In this document: positions 1-6,473 of the stretch, in pieces | Layout of the letters: each line of letters opens with the position of its first letter | How positions within the stretch are numbered: position 1 is the stretch's first letter | Origin: Bacteroidota bacterium | Lineage (GTDB): Bacteria; Bacteroidota; Bacteroidia; B-17B0; B-17BO | Direction of reading: 5' to 3' | DNA: 6,473 nucleotides | Assembly: GCA_947462425.1 (NCBI GenBank) | Contig: CANHPI010000166.1 | Span: 1 to 6,473, forward strand | The notes under the pieces: generated by a model | Told to the model about the DNA's origin: nothing | Seen by the model: the letters and a program-made list of their open reading frames with translations, nothing else | The model's database searches: none | Position numbers and translations under genes: made by a program

Positions 1-942
1 ATAAATAGATGATAAAAAGCCAATAGCATTTACTACCAAAATAGAATCTACATAGCTTGGTGGATTATCAGAGAATAAATGAAAAGGTAAATTATTTTTG
101 TACAATAAGTTTTTTAACCTGTCAATGTTTTTTTTATCAATTTCGTGAGGCGCAATAATTAATTTTAAATTCGAATGTTTTTCTTTCAACTGAATATAAG
201 CTTCAATTAAATAATCTTCATCTTCTTTCCAAGAACTTCCAGCTACAATTACAAATGAATCCTTTGCGAAATTACTAATTTCATTTATTTGTTTGGGTGC
301 AGAGCAAATTTTTAAAACTCTATCAAACCTTGTATCTCCAGCTAAAACCCCACTTTTAATTTTTAATGTTTTTAAAAGCTGAATAGAATAATCATCTTGT
401 GTATAAATAGTTTTATACGTTTTTAATGCTTTACGAAAATTACCACCATACCATTTAAAAAATGATTGATGTTTTTTAATAACCGTTGAAATTAAAAATG
501 TTGGTATTTGTTTTTTATCTAATTCAAATAAATAGTTTAACCAAAACTCGTACTTCACAAAAACGGCTAGTTTAGGTTTTAATATAGATAAAAATAATTT
601 AGAGTTATATGGCGTATCGGAAGGTAAATAAGTCACTAAATCAGCATAAGGATATTTTTTTTGAATCTCAAAACCAGAAGGCGAAAAAAAAGTGAGTACT
701 ATTTTTTGATGAGGATTTTCTTTCTTTAAATTTTCAATTACGGGTCTGCCTTGCTCAAATTCACCTAATGAAGCGCAATGAAACCAAACTGCATTTTCTA
801 AATTTAAACTGGCAACTTTTAATTTTAAATTCTCTTCCCAATTTCTTCTTCCCTCTAGCCACAATTTAGCTTTAGGATTAAAAGGTGATGCCAATCTTAA
901 TCCTAATTGAAACGCTTGTATGCCTAGGTTGTATAAAAACAT
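1..942 (-). CDS. waaA: 3-deoxy-D-manno-octulosonic acid (Kdo) transferase, C-terminus cut by window edge
   Basis: Membrane-associated GT30 glycosyltransferase that moves Kdo from CMP-Kdo to the lipid A precursor at the inner face of the cytoplasmic membrane, the first step of LPS core building. I translated the frame from the ATG at 942-940 through base 1: 314 codons without a stop. The family runs to about 400-430 aa, so roughly the last 100 residues, including the C-terminal glycine-rich and HN motifs, lie beyond the edge. Visible family motifs are HCASLGEFEQG (residues 55-65, with Glu61 at the catalytic-base position), LTFFSPSGFE (83-92), LPSDTP (106-111), VKYEFW (129-134), AGDTRFDRV (201-209), AGSSWKEDE (234-242), IIAPHEID (262-269) and NAIGFLSSIY (305-314). 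The hydrophobic N-terminus (MFLYNLGIQAFQLGLRLAS) fits the usual membrane anchor. VKYEFW replaces the proteobacterial V-E-T-E-I-W form. The gene lies 78 bp after parC on the same strand. Whether one or two Kdo residues are added cannot be told. Confidence 0.95.
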   Translation of the reverse strand, partial: MFLYNLGIQAFQLGLRLASPFNPKAKLWLEGRRNWEENLKLKVASLNLENAVWFHCASLGEFEQGRPVIENLKKENPHQKIVLTFFSPSGFEIQKKYPYADLVTYLPSDTPYNSKLFLSILKPKLAVFVKYEFWLNYLFELDKKQIPTFLISTVIKKHQSFFKWYGGNFRKALKTYKTIYTQDDYSIQLLKTLKIKSGVLAGDTRFDRVLKICSAPKQINEISNFAKDSFVIVAGSSWKEDEDYLIEAYIQLKEKHSNLKLIIAPHEIDKKNIDRLKNLLYKNNLPFHLFSDNPPSYVDSILVVNAIGFLSSIY

Positions 943-957
943 TATTCATTTTTCAGT

Positions 958-1003
958 TCGAGCGCAGTCGAGAACTATTTAGAAGCATCTCGACTTCGCT
1001 CGA
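958..1003. repeat. GC-rich inverted repeat in the parC-waaA gap
   Basis: Two 16-base arms, TCGAGCGCAGTCGAGA (958-973) and TCTCGACTTCGCTCGA (988-1003), pair at 15 of 16 positions around a 14-base AT-rich loop. The arms are about 55% G+C, while both flanks are strongly AT-rich. On the minus strand the structure begins 17 nt after the parC stop and ends 15 nt before the waaA ATG, so it fills most of the gap. Neither side is followed by a T-run, so it is not a typical intrinsic terminator. From memory, close variants of this sequence (TTCGAGCGnAGTCGAGAA, often preceded by GTCA) are dispersed in flavobacterial intergenic regions. Here the right arm reads GTCACGTCGAGCGAAGTCGA on the minus strand. 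It could act as an mRNA-stabilising or attenuating hairpin, or be a passive REP-like element. Confidence 0.85.
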
Positions 1004-1020
1004 CGTGACATTAATCTATA

Positions 1021-3645
1021 TTAAAAATCGAAATTAATTTGCCCGTCTTTTCCTTTAAAATTATTACTATCTAATTTTGCCATAGCACGGCGATGTAATT
1101 CCATTGGTGACATTCCGTTTTCCCCAGTTTGTTCATCATCTGTGTCTTCATTATCTAAAATAATTTCTTCCGAAATTCTTAAATTAATTTCCTTTACTTT
1201 ATAAGAAGTTAGCTTTTTTCCTTTAGCTTTCATATTTACTAAAGGAGCAAATTCAACTAAATTAATAGCTTCGTCAGGTATAATTTTATCTTTTTCTTTA
1301 TTGAATTTAATATCTACAATTGGCAATATTTGAGATGTTATTAATTCAATTCGTGAATTTTCATTTTCAGTAATAATCAATGTTTTATTAGAAGTATTCT
1401 CAGGAATAAAACGCTTTGTTATATAAGCCTTACTTTCACCATCAAAATAAATACATGAAAGCACCTGATTAGGGTAATATTTCTCAATTAAAATAATATC
1501 ATCATCAAAATGATTTAAAACATCGTAAGTATATAATTTATAAAACCCATTGCTAGTTACTGTTAATATTTTATCATCACCAGCAAACTTTCCTAAATAG
1601 GTTCCTTTACTTTCTTTATTTAAGCGATGCACTGAATCGTTAAACCAATAATCTTCAGCAGCTAAAGTAGAAGCGCCTTTTGTTTTTAATAACACTTTTT
1701 TAATAGCATACTTTGTTACAATATTTCCAGTTGAGGTTCTACCTTTTACAGGAATTTCAGCAAAGTCTACATCTAATTCCATTTTACGCAAACCACTTAC
1801 AGGTTTCAAAATAACCTGCACTTTTTCGGCTTCGCCATTTGGATTGATTGTGAACCAATGAACAAAAGAATTTGGCGTTCCCTTAGTTAAATCATATTCT
1901 TTTTCTCGGGTAATACCAGTTACATTAAACCGTTTAATAAACGTAATACCTTTTGGTCCGTCACTATAAATCATATTATAGGTAGTACGCTCGTCATTCT
2001 TTTTAAAGATGGCAATGTAGATGATATCTTTACCTATAAATACTTTGTCAGAAACTTTAAAAACTTTCATTTTACCATCTTTTGTAAATGCAATAAAGTC
2101 ATCTAAATCAGAGCAATCGCAAACGAATTCATCTTTCTTTAAACTTTTTCCAGCAAAACCTTCAGTACGATTTACATAAAGTTTTTCGTTAGCCATTATT
2201 ACTTCAGTAGCAACTATGGTTTCAAGTTCCTTGGTTTCAGTTTTACGTTCCTTACCTGCACCGTATTTCTTCTTTAAATTTTTAAAATACTCAACCGCAT
2301 AATCGATTAAGTTTAATAAATGATTTTTTACAATGGCAATTTTATTATCCAATTCCTTCATATGTTCTTCAGCTTTGATGCTATCAAAACGGGTAATACG
2401 AATCATTGGAATTTGAGTCAAACGATTTAAATCTTCATCTGTTATTTCTCTAATTAATTTCTTTTTATGAGGTTTAAAGCACTCATATAAATATTCGAAT
2501 AAAGTTTCTTTATTTGCATATTGTTTAAATTCAATATACATTTCTTCTTTAATGAATATTTTTTCTAAGGATGAAAAATGCCATTTCTCTTCTAATTCAC
2601 CTTGCTCAATCTCTAGCTCTCTTTTTAATAACGCTAGTGTTTGCTGAGTTGAAATTTTTAATATTTCACTAACACCTAAAAAACGAGGTTTTTGATTTTC
2701 AATGATACATGCATTTGGAGATATGCTCAATTCACAATTTGTAAATGCATATAACGCATCTATTGTTTTGTCAGTAGAAATGCCGGGTTGTAAGTGAATT
2801 AAAATCTCCACATTTTCAGAAGTATTATCTTCTACTTTTTTAACCTTAATTTTTCCTTTGTCATTAGCCGCTAAAATGGAATCAATTAAAGAGCCGGTTG
2901 TTGTTCCAAAAGGAATTTCAGTAATGATTAATGTTTTAGCATTTAACTCTTTAACTCGTGCTCTAATTTTAACCTTACCACCTCTTAAACCATCTTTGTA
3001 ATCGCTGAAATCGGCAATACCACCAGTTACAAAATCCGGAAATATAACTGCTTTTCTTCCTCGTAAAATCTGAATAGATGCATCAATTAATTCACAAAAA
3101 TTATGTGGCAATATTTTAGTAGCCAAACCAACCGCAATACCTTCTACACCATGTGCTAAAACTAAAGGAAATTTAACTGGTAAGGTAATTGGCTCTTTAT
3201 TACGACCATCATAACTTACTCCCCAGTTGGTAGTTTTAGGATTAAAAATGACTTCTTGTCCAAATTTTGATAAACGAGCTTCAATATATCGTGGAGCAGC
3301 TGCGCTATCTCCTGTTAATATATTTCCCCAATTTCCCTGCATGTCAATCAGTAAATCTTTCTGACCAATTGCCACTAAAGCATCGCCAATACTGGCATCT
3401 CCATGTGGGTGATACTTCATTGTATTACCAATTAAATTAGCCACTTTGTTATAGCGACCATCTTCTAATTCCCACATACTATGTAAAATACGGCGTTGTA
3501 CTGGCTTTAAACCATCTTCCATGGCTGGCACAGCACGCTCTAAAATTACATAAGAGGCATAATCAATAAACCAAGTTTTAAACATGCCCGATACATGTTT
3601 TACAGTTCCTAATTCACTATGTTCGTTATTATTATTTTCTTCCAT
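1021..3645 (-). CDS. parC: DNA topoisomerase IV subunit A
   Basis: Breakage-reunion subunit of type IIA topoisomerase IV, which with ParE decatenates daughter chromosomes using ATP. The 874-aa protein is complete. The DNA-cleavage domain begins near residue 20, with KPVQRRILHSM (47-57), KYHPHGDASIGDAL (77-90) and AAPRYIEARLS (116-126), where Tyr120 is the catalytic tyrosine after Arg119. EGIAVGLATKILPHN (168-182) follows, then a helical coiled-coil region around 325-460 and a beta-pinwheel-like C-terminal domain from about 480 to 820. The gyrase-defining GyrA box (QRRGGKG) is absent; only a loose VKGRTSTG stands at 633-640. This and the HGDASIGDAL form argue for ParC over GyrA. The tail (828-842) is acidic. 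The site matching E. coli GyrA Ser83 is Ala84, and GyrA Asp87 is matched by Asp88. The start at 3645 leaves a short Asn-rich leader before the conserved fold and has a weak upstream AAGG. No parE lies in the 2.8 kb upstream. Confidence 0.96.
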   Translation of the reverse strand: MEENNNNEHSELGTVKHVSGMFKTWFIDYASYVILERAVPAMEDGLKPVQRRILHSMWELEDGRYNKVANLIGNTMKYHPHGDASIGDALVAIGQKDLLIDMQGNWGNILTGDSAAAPRYIEARLSKFGQEVIFNPKTTNWGVSYDGRNKEPITLPVKFPLVLAHGVEGIAVGLATKILPHNFCELIDASIQILRGRKAVIFPDFVTGGIADFSDYKDGLRGGKVKIRARVKELNAKTLIITEIPFGTTTGSLIDSILAANDKGKIKVKKVEDNTSENVEILIHLQPGISTDKTIDALYAFTNCELSISPNACIIENQKPRFLGVSEILKISTQQTLALLKRELEIEQGELEEKWHFSSLEKIFIKEEMYIEFKQYANKETLFEYLYECFKPHKKKLIREITDEDLNRLTQIPMIRITRFDSIKAEEHMKELDNKIAIVKNHLLNLIDYAVEYFKNLKKKYGAGKERKTETKELETIVATEVIMANEKLYVNRTEGFAGKSLKKDEFVCDCSDLDDFIAFTKDGKMKVFKVSDKVFIGKDIIYIAIFKKNDERTTYNMIYSDGPKGITFIKRFNVTGITREKEYDLTKGTPNSFVHWFTINPNGEAEKVQVILKPVSGLRKMELDVDFAEIPVKGRTSTGNIVTKYAIKKVLLKTKGASTLAAEDYWFNDSVHRLNKESKGTYLGKFAGDDKILTVTSNGFYKLYTYDVLNHFDDDIILIEKYYPNQVLSCIYFDGESKAYITKRFIPENTSNKTLIITENENSRIELITSQILPIVDIKFNKEKDKIIPDEAINLVEFAPLVNMKAKGKKLTSYKVKEINLRISEEIILDNEDTDDEQTGENGMSPMELHRRAMAKLDSNNFKGKDGQINFDF

Positions 3646-3747
3646 TAATTTTTACCTTACTATATTATTTTTTAATTTATAATTCAATATATTAATTAAA
3701 ATTTCAAATTCATTTATAAATAATTTAAAAAAATCTCAAAAATTATT
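3646..3747. other. AT-rich gap between the envelope gene pair and parC
   Basis: These 102 bases are almost entirely A and T. The gap is the likely place for a parC promoter, because the junctions on either side suggest separate transcription units. I found no good match to the Bacteroidota promoter (TTG, about 19 bases, TAnnTTTG). The nearest is TGAATTTG on the minus strand at 3712-3705, with one mismatch, and the only TTG upstream of it is about 24 bases away, which is too far. An A/T-only inverted repeat (3670-3677 with 3694-3701) is too weak to call a terminator. It contains no gene. Confidence 0.5.
3655..3658 (-). promoter_or_regulatory. weak Shine-Dalgarno-like AAGG before parC
   Basis: On the minus strand the leader reads GTAAGGTAAAAATTA followed by ATG. 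The AAGG lies 9 nt upstream of the start, with an A-rich spacer. Bacteroidota often start genes without a Shine-Dalgarno sequence, so this may be incidental, but position and spacing are acceptable and support the ATG at 3645. Confidence 0.4.
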
Positions 3748-5139
3748 TTAATAAACAATGAGTTTACGTTTTAAAAAAAATAAACTTTCATATAACTTTA
3801 CTTTTAATTTATCACTTTGAAAAGCATTTAAAGCGGCTGTTTCTAAAGAGTTACCATAACCATAAATATCCGAAATTTCCGAATTATATATTAACTCTTT
3901 AGTAATTGCATTTCTTAAACTTAATTTAATTTTTAATTGTGCTAATTGAATATTATAATTGCTACTTAAAATATCCGAACTAATATCTTTTGAAGTAACA
4001 GCCTCTATATCAATAATAAAATCTGAAAGTTCTTTAGCTTCCACTATTTTTACTTCCTCGCCAATAAATTTGCTCATAATTAATGGCTCAATAATTTTTT
4101 GATCGTTAATTTGCAGTCCATTCTTTTCAATACAATTTATGAAAACAGAAATAGCTGAAACTTTTGCAAAAGCTTTTAACTGAGCTGTCTCAATAAATTG
4201 TTTAAGTAAAACAATAGACGATTTACTGACACTGTCTCCATTCATTAATTTTTCGATATCAGGATTTAGCGTAAAATAAATCTCCTGATTTAATGGTTTA
4301 ACATGCTTAATATTTATTTCAATTTCTCCATAAGCATTACTAACAGTAGTTTCATTTATTCTAACATTTTCGTTGTCAGACTTTACAATAAAAGGAAAAT
4401 CTAAAAGATTATTTTTATTTTTTAAAACTAACTTATAGGAAATTGGTTTATAGCTTGGTTGATATGGTTTAATTACCTGATTAATCTTACTATTTAAAAG
4501 TGTTATGCTATGCAATTGCTTTTGAATAGTATTAGATAATTCGAAAATGTTTTTTACATTATTGGATGTTTCAAAAGCTAATTCCTCATTTAAATAAGGA
4601 CTCAATATTCCAAAAGCTTGAATCCGCTTTTTTAAACTACCAGTAAAATTACCATCTTTTTCATCTGTGAACGAAACATTAATCAAATTAACTGCTTTTG
4701 CTATAATGTGTTGCTTTTTTTTAGCCTTTTGATTTTCATATTCTTGCTTATCTAATTCGTAATAAAGCCAATATTGCTTATCATTTTCATACGTATCTAC
4801 TAATTTATAACCTTCAATATTATCGGTATTACTTAATTTTATTAATGAATTAAAATTTTCGTTAAACTGATTATTGTTTTGTGCGGTATACAAAATTGAA
4901 TTAGATGAAATATCAACTTTTATTTCAGAAGATAAATCAAATAATGCATTTTTTTTTGCTTCATTTTGATAGCCATTACCCGAAGTTTTATCAGCTACTC
5001 CAATTCCAATAAACTTAAAACTATTTACTGGTCGTTTATTTACCCAATTTGGAGCTAATGCCGGTTCAACAGTTTGGGCAATTAAACCATTTATTGCAAA
5101 AACACAACACAAACATAAATATGTAATTTTTTTAATCAT
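3748..5139 (-). CDS. secreted LPP20-like envelope protein, function unknown
   Basis: A 463-aa exported protein. Residues 1-21 form a signal peptide: KK, then a hydrophobic core with three cysteines, ending LIA before Gln22, which looks like a signal peptidase I site. I see no convincing lipobox. Residues 29-140 match the LPP20 pattern: a PNWV start, FIGIGVAD (43-50), an Ala-rich helix (NEAKKNALFDLSSEIKV), ISSNS, then YKLVDTYE and YWLYYELDKQEY. A helical segment follows (about 140-225), then a beta-rich stretch (about 230-295) with an N-x-x-G turn like a small Ig or transthyretin-like module. The last part (about 325-450) has paired strands (FIIDIEAV, QLKIKLSLRNAITKELIY) followed by YGYGNSLETAALNAF, the G-x-S-x-x-x-A-x-x-x-A ending I associate with CsgG/LPP20-type domains. 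These assignments come from pattern recall, not a search. The ATG abuts the preceding gene's stop, so translational coupling is likely and the two products probably act together in the envelope. Confidence 0.75.
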   Translation of the reverse strand: MIKKITYLCLCCVFAINGLIAQTVEPALAPNWVNKRPVNSFKFIGIGVADKTSGNGYQNEAKKNALFDLSSEIKVDISSNSILYTAQNNNQFNENFNSLIKLSNTDNIEGYKLVDTYENDKQYWLYYELDKQEYENQKAKKKQHIIAKAVNLINVSFTDEKDGNFTGSLKKRIQAFGILSPYLNEELAFETSNNVKNIFELSNTIQKQLHSITLLNSKINQVIKPYQPSYKPISYKLVLKNKNNLLDFPFIVKSDNENVRINETTVSNAYGEIEINIKHVKPLNQEIYFTLNPDIEKLMNGDSVSKSSIVLLKQFIETAQLKAFAKVSAISVFINCIEKNGLQINDQKIIEPLIMSKFIGEEVKIVEAKELSDFIIDIEAVTSKDISSDILSSNYNIQLAQLKIKLSLRNAITKELIYNSEISDIYGYGNSLETAALNAFQSDKLKVKLYESLFFLKRKLIVY

Positions 5140-5142
5140 TTA
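5137..5142 (-). promoter_or_regulatory. TAAATG stop-start junction of the envelope gene pair
   Basis: Read on the minus strand, the lipoprotein gene's TAA (5142-5140) is followed with no gap by the ATG (5139-5137) of the LPP20-like gene. No Shine-Dalgarno sequence is seen upstream (CTGCCTAAA). This suggests re-initiation by terminating ribosomes, tying the amounts of the two proteins together. The coupling is inferred from the junction. Confidence 0.7.
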
Positions 5143-6473
5143 TTTAGGCAGAACAGATAGCAATGTATTTGTGAATAAATCAATTGTTTTTTTGTTGGTT
5201 TCATCTTTTAAACTAGAAAAAGATTTTAACTCTTTACGATTGCTAAAACCATTTCGCCAATTTATTGGATTAAATTGATTGATAGGGTTTGTTAATGCAG
5301 GATTGTAGGGGAAAATACTATTAAGATTATAAGTTGGAACAAAAGCTCCAGCTGGAACTCTTGTTGATTTTACAAATTCGTTAAAATCAATATTATCAGC
5401 AGAAATACAATTTTCGTTTCTGGAACTTACAATTTGATTTGACATGGCATCAATTAATTTATATTTAAAATCATAAGAAAAAGTACGCCTTGCTTTTACT
5501 TGGTTGTATGTTATTGGCTTAAATTCAGTAATAAAGATAGTGTCTTTTTTAAAAATAGTTTTTTCATAACAAATAGAGGTAGCTTTAGATTGAGGTATTT
5601 CAATTTCATTTTTATTTGTTACGTCGTACACATAAAAAAAATCTGCACCTGTAGCTTTTCTAATTGCTTGTATTAAATCAATATTTCCTGCGCTGGTAAT
5701 ATCGGCTGCGCCAGAAATATATAAAAAAGGAGAATTATTAATTAATTTTATTTTTTTATGATGCAAATAAGAGATTTCAATAAAACTATTATATAAATTT
5801 TCTTCAATATCTTTTTCGATTGATTTTTGAGGTTGAAAAATAATAAAACTCTTTTTTAATAAATCATTCGTCAAGTCTAGTAATTCTTTTGCGTCCTTAT
5901 AGGATGCGGTAATTACATTTATTGCATTTAAATTTAAATTGGCATTGGCATAATTCTTTGCTTCTAAATCTTTAATGGCCAATAAATACAATGGCTCACA
6001 CGTTGCAGTTAATTCTAACTCTTTGGTTTTTTTATAATTTGAATCGTATTTATTTATCTTTGATATACTTCGAAGTGCTAAATCAAATTTATTTTGATTA
6101 ACATAGTTCGTTGCTTCATTATAATTCTTATTGAGGTAATAATCTAAAGATTTGTTATAGTCATCTTGATATGCTGACGGATAATTTAACTCTACACTTA
6201 AAAATGCTGATTTTGAAGTAAATTCCTTTAATTTATCAAATGTTTCTATAGATTTCTCGTATTGCTGAGTATTGTATTCTCTAAAGAAACTTGAAGATAG
6301 ATTATTAATGTGTTTTTGACCAACTTCTTTTAATTTTAACCTTGCCTCTACATTGTTTCGCTTTCGGTCTAGCGAAACATAATAATATTCAGCAGCTTCG
6401 CCTACCAATCCTTGTTTTTCAAGTTTTTCAGCTGCTTTAAAATATTTCTTAGAGCCAGAACAGGATGCTAATA
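5140..6473 (-). CDS. TPR-like outer-membrane lipoprotein with alpha/beta C-terminal domain, signal peptide start cut off
   Basis: The frame is open to the window edge. From 6471 it reads LASCSGSKKYFKAAEKLEKQG and continues into the rest, giving 443 visible residues. LASC is a lipobox with Cys4 as the lipidated residue, so only the first part of the signal peptide is missing and the mature protein is complete. A TTG at 6408-6406 is an internal Leu codon, not the start. After Cys4 come Ser-Gly-Ser-Lys-Lys with no acidic run, so I infer a periplasm-facing rather than surface-exported lipoprotein. Residues about 9-205 are helix-turn-helix units of TPR type (AAEKLEKQGLVGEAAEYY, EYNTQQYEKSIETFDKL, NQNKFDLALRSISKI, DLEAKNYANANLNL). 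From about 208 an alpha/beta domain begins (FIIFQP), with LIQAIRKATGADFFYVYDV (266-284) and YKLIDAMSNQIVSS (337-350), resembling CsgG-like folds. Residues 382-408 are rich in Asn and Pro. No recognised family; function unknown. Confidence 0.8.
   Translation of the reverse strand, partial: LASCSGSKKYFKAAEKLEKQGLVGEAAEYYYVSLDRKRNNVEARLKLKEVGQKHINNLSSSFFREYNTQQYEKSIETFDKLKEFTSKSAFLSVELNYPSAYQDDYNKSLDYYLNKNYNEATNYVNQNKFDLALRSISKINKYDSNYKKTKELELTATCEPLYLLAIKDLEAKNYANANLNLNAINVITASYKDAKELLDLTNDLLKKSFIIFQPQKSIEKDIEENLYNSFIEISYLHHKKIKLINNSPFLYISGAADITSAGNIDLIQAIRKATGADFFYVYDVTNKNEIEIPQSKATSICYEKTIFKKDTIFITEFKPITYNQVKARRTFSYDFKYKLIDAMSNQIVSSRNENCISADNIDFNEFVKSTRVPAGAFVPTYNLNSIFPYNPALTNPINQFNPINWRNGFSNRKELKSFSSLKDETNKKTIDLFTNTLLSVLPK
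6354..6379. repeat. 9-bp perfect inverted repeat inside the lipoprotein gene
   Basis: TGTTTCGCT (6354-6362) and AGCGAAACA (6371-6379) are perfect reverse complements around an 8-base loop. It lies in codons for about residues 32-40 of the visible lipoprotein, close to the 5' end of the message. It would form a hairpin in the mRNA. It could equally be chance within coding sequence, and the encoded residues (VSLDRKRNN) sit in an ordinary helical region. Confidence 0.5.

Noticed and set aside
878..949. Out-of-frame 23-codon ORF starting at an ATG (949-947) just upstream of the waaA ATG
   Set aside because: It overlaps the waaA start in another frame, has no family resemblance or ribosome-binding signal, and such short ATG frames are common in AT-rich DNA.
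958..1003. Inverted repeat as an intrinsic terminator for parC
   Set aside because: No T-run follows the stem on either strand; the minus-strand continuation is ACTGAAAAAT.
1021..3645. Gyrase subunit A (gyrA) instead of parC
   Set aside because: The GyrA box QRRGGKG is absent and the HGDASIGDAL motif and C-terminal domain look like Bacteroidota ParC.
3670..3701. A/T-only inverted repeat (TTTTAATT / AATTAAAA) as a terminator after the LPP20-like gene
   Set aside because: It has only 8 A/T pairs and a 16-base loop with no following T-run, and is weak in this base composition.
3705..3739. Bacteroidota-type promoter for parC (TTG ... TGAATTTG on the minus strand)
   Set aside because: The -7 element has one mismatch and the spacer of about 24 bases is too long; in an AT-rich gap this is expected by chance.
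5140..6408. TTG at 6408-6406 as the start of the lipoprotein gene
   Set aside because: The frame is open further upstream and encodes a lipobox (LASC) at the window edge, so the TTG is an internal Leu codon.
1..6473. Mobile element, phage, CRISPR or defence system
   Set aside because: No transposase, integrase, nuclease or direct-repeat array is visible on either strand; parC and waaA are core genes.

Overview
The window is an AT-rich stretch of a Gram-negative genome, most likely Bacteroidota and probably Flavobacteriia-like. Four points support this. The ParC protein has the form I associate with that phylum. A lipid A Kdo transferase gene implies lipopolysaccharide. Translation starts are A-rich with little or no Shine-Dalgarno sequence. 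A GC-rich inverted repeat (TCGAGCG.AGTCGA) in one intergenic gap resembles dispersed repeats I know from flavobacterial genomes. The assignment is inference; no rRNA or tRNA is present.

All four genes lie on the minus strand, so transcription runs from the high-coordinate end to the low. In transcription order: (1) 6473-5140, a lipoprotein with TPR-like helical repeats and an alpha/beta C-terminal domain, missing only the start of its signal peptide; (2) 5139-3748, a secreted LPP20-like protein whose ATG directly abuts the stop of gene 1; (3) after a 102-bp AT-rich gap, 3645-1021, parC (topoisomerase IV subunit A), complete at 874 aa; (4) after a 78-bp gap holding the inverted repeat, 942-1, waaA/kdtA (Kdo transferase), cut by the window edge after 314 codons.

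parC and waaA are housekeeping genes for chromosome decatenation and LPS core synthesis. The first two genes look like a translationally coupled envelope module: an outer-membrane lipoprotein and a periplasmic or secreted partner. Both end in domains that look to me like CsgG/LPP20/LpoB-type envelope folds. Their role is unknown, and they are the least explained part of the window. I see no CRISPR array, transposase, integrase, phage gene or RNA gene. No intergenic stretch exceeds about 100 bp.
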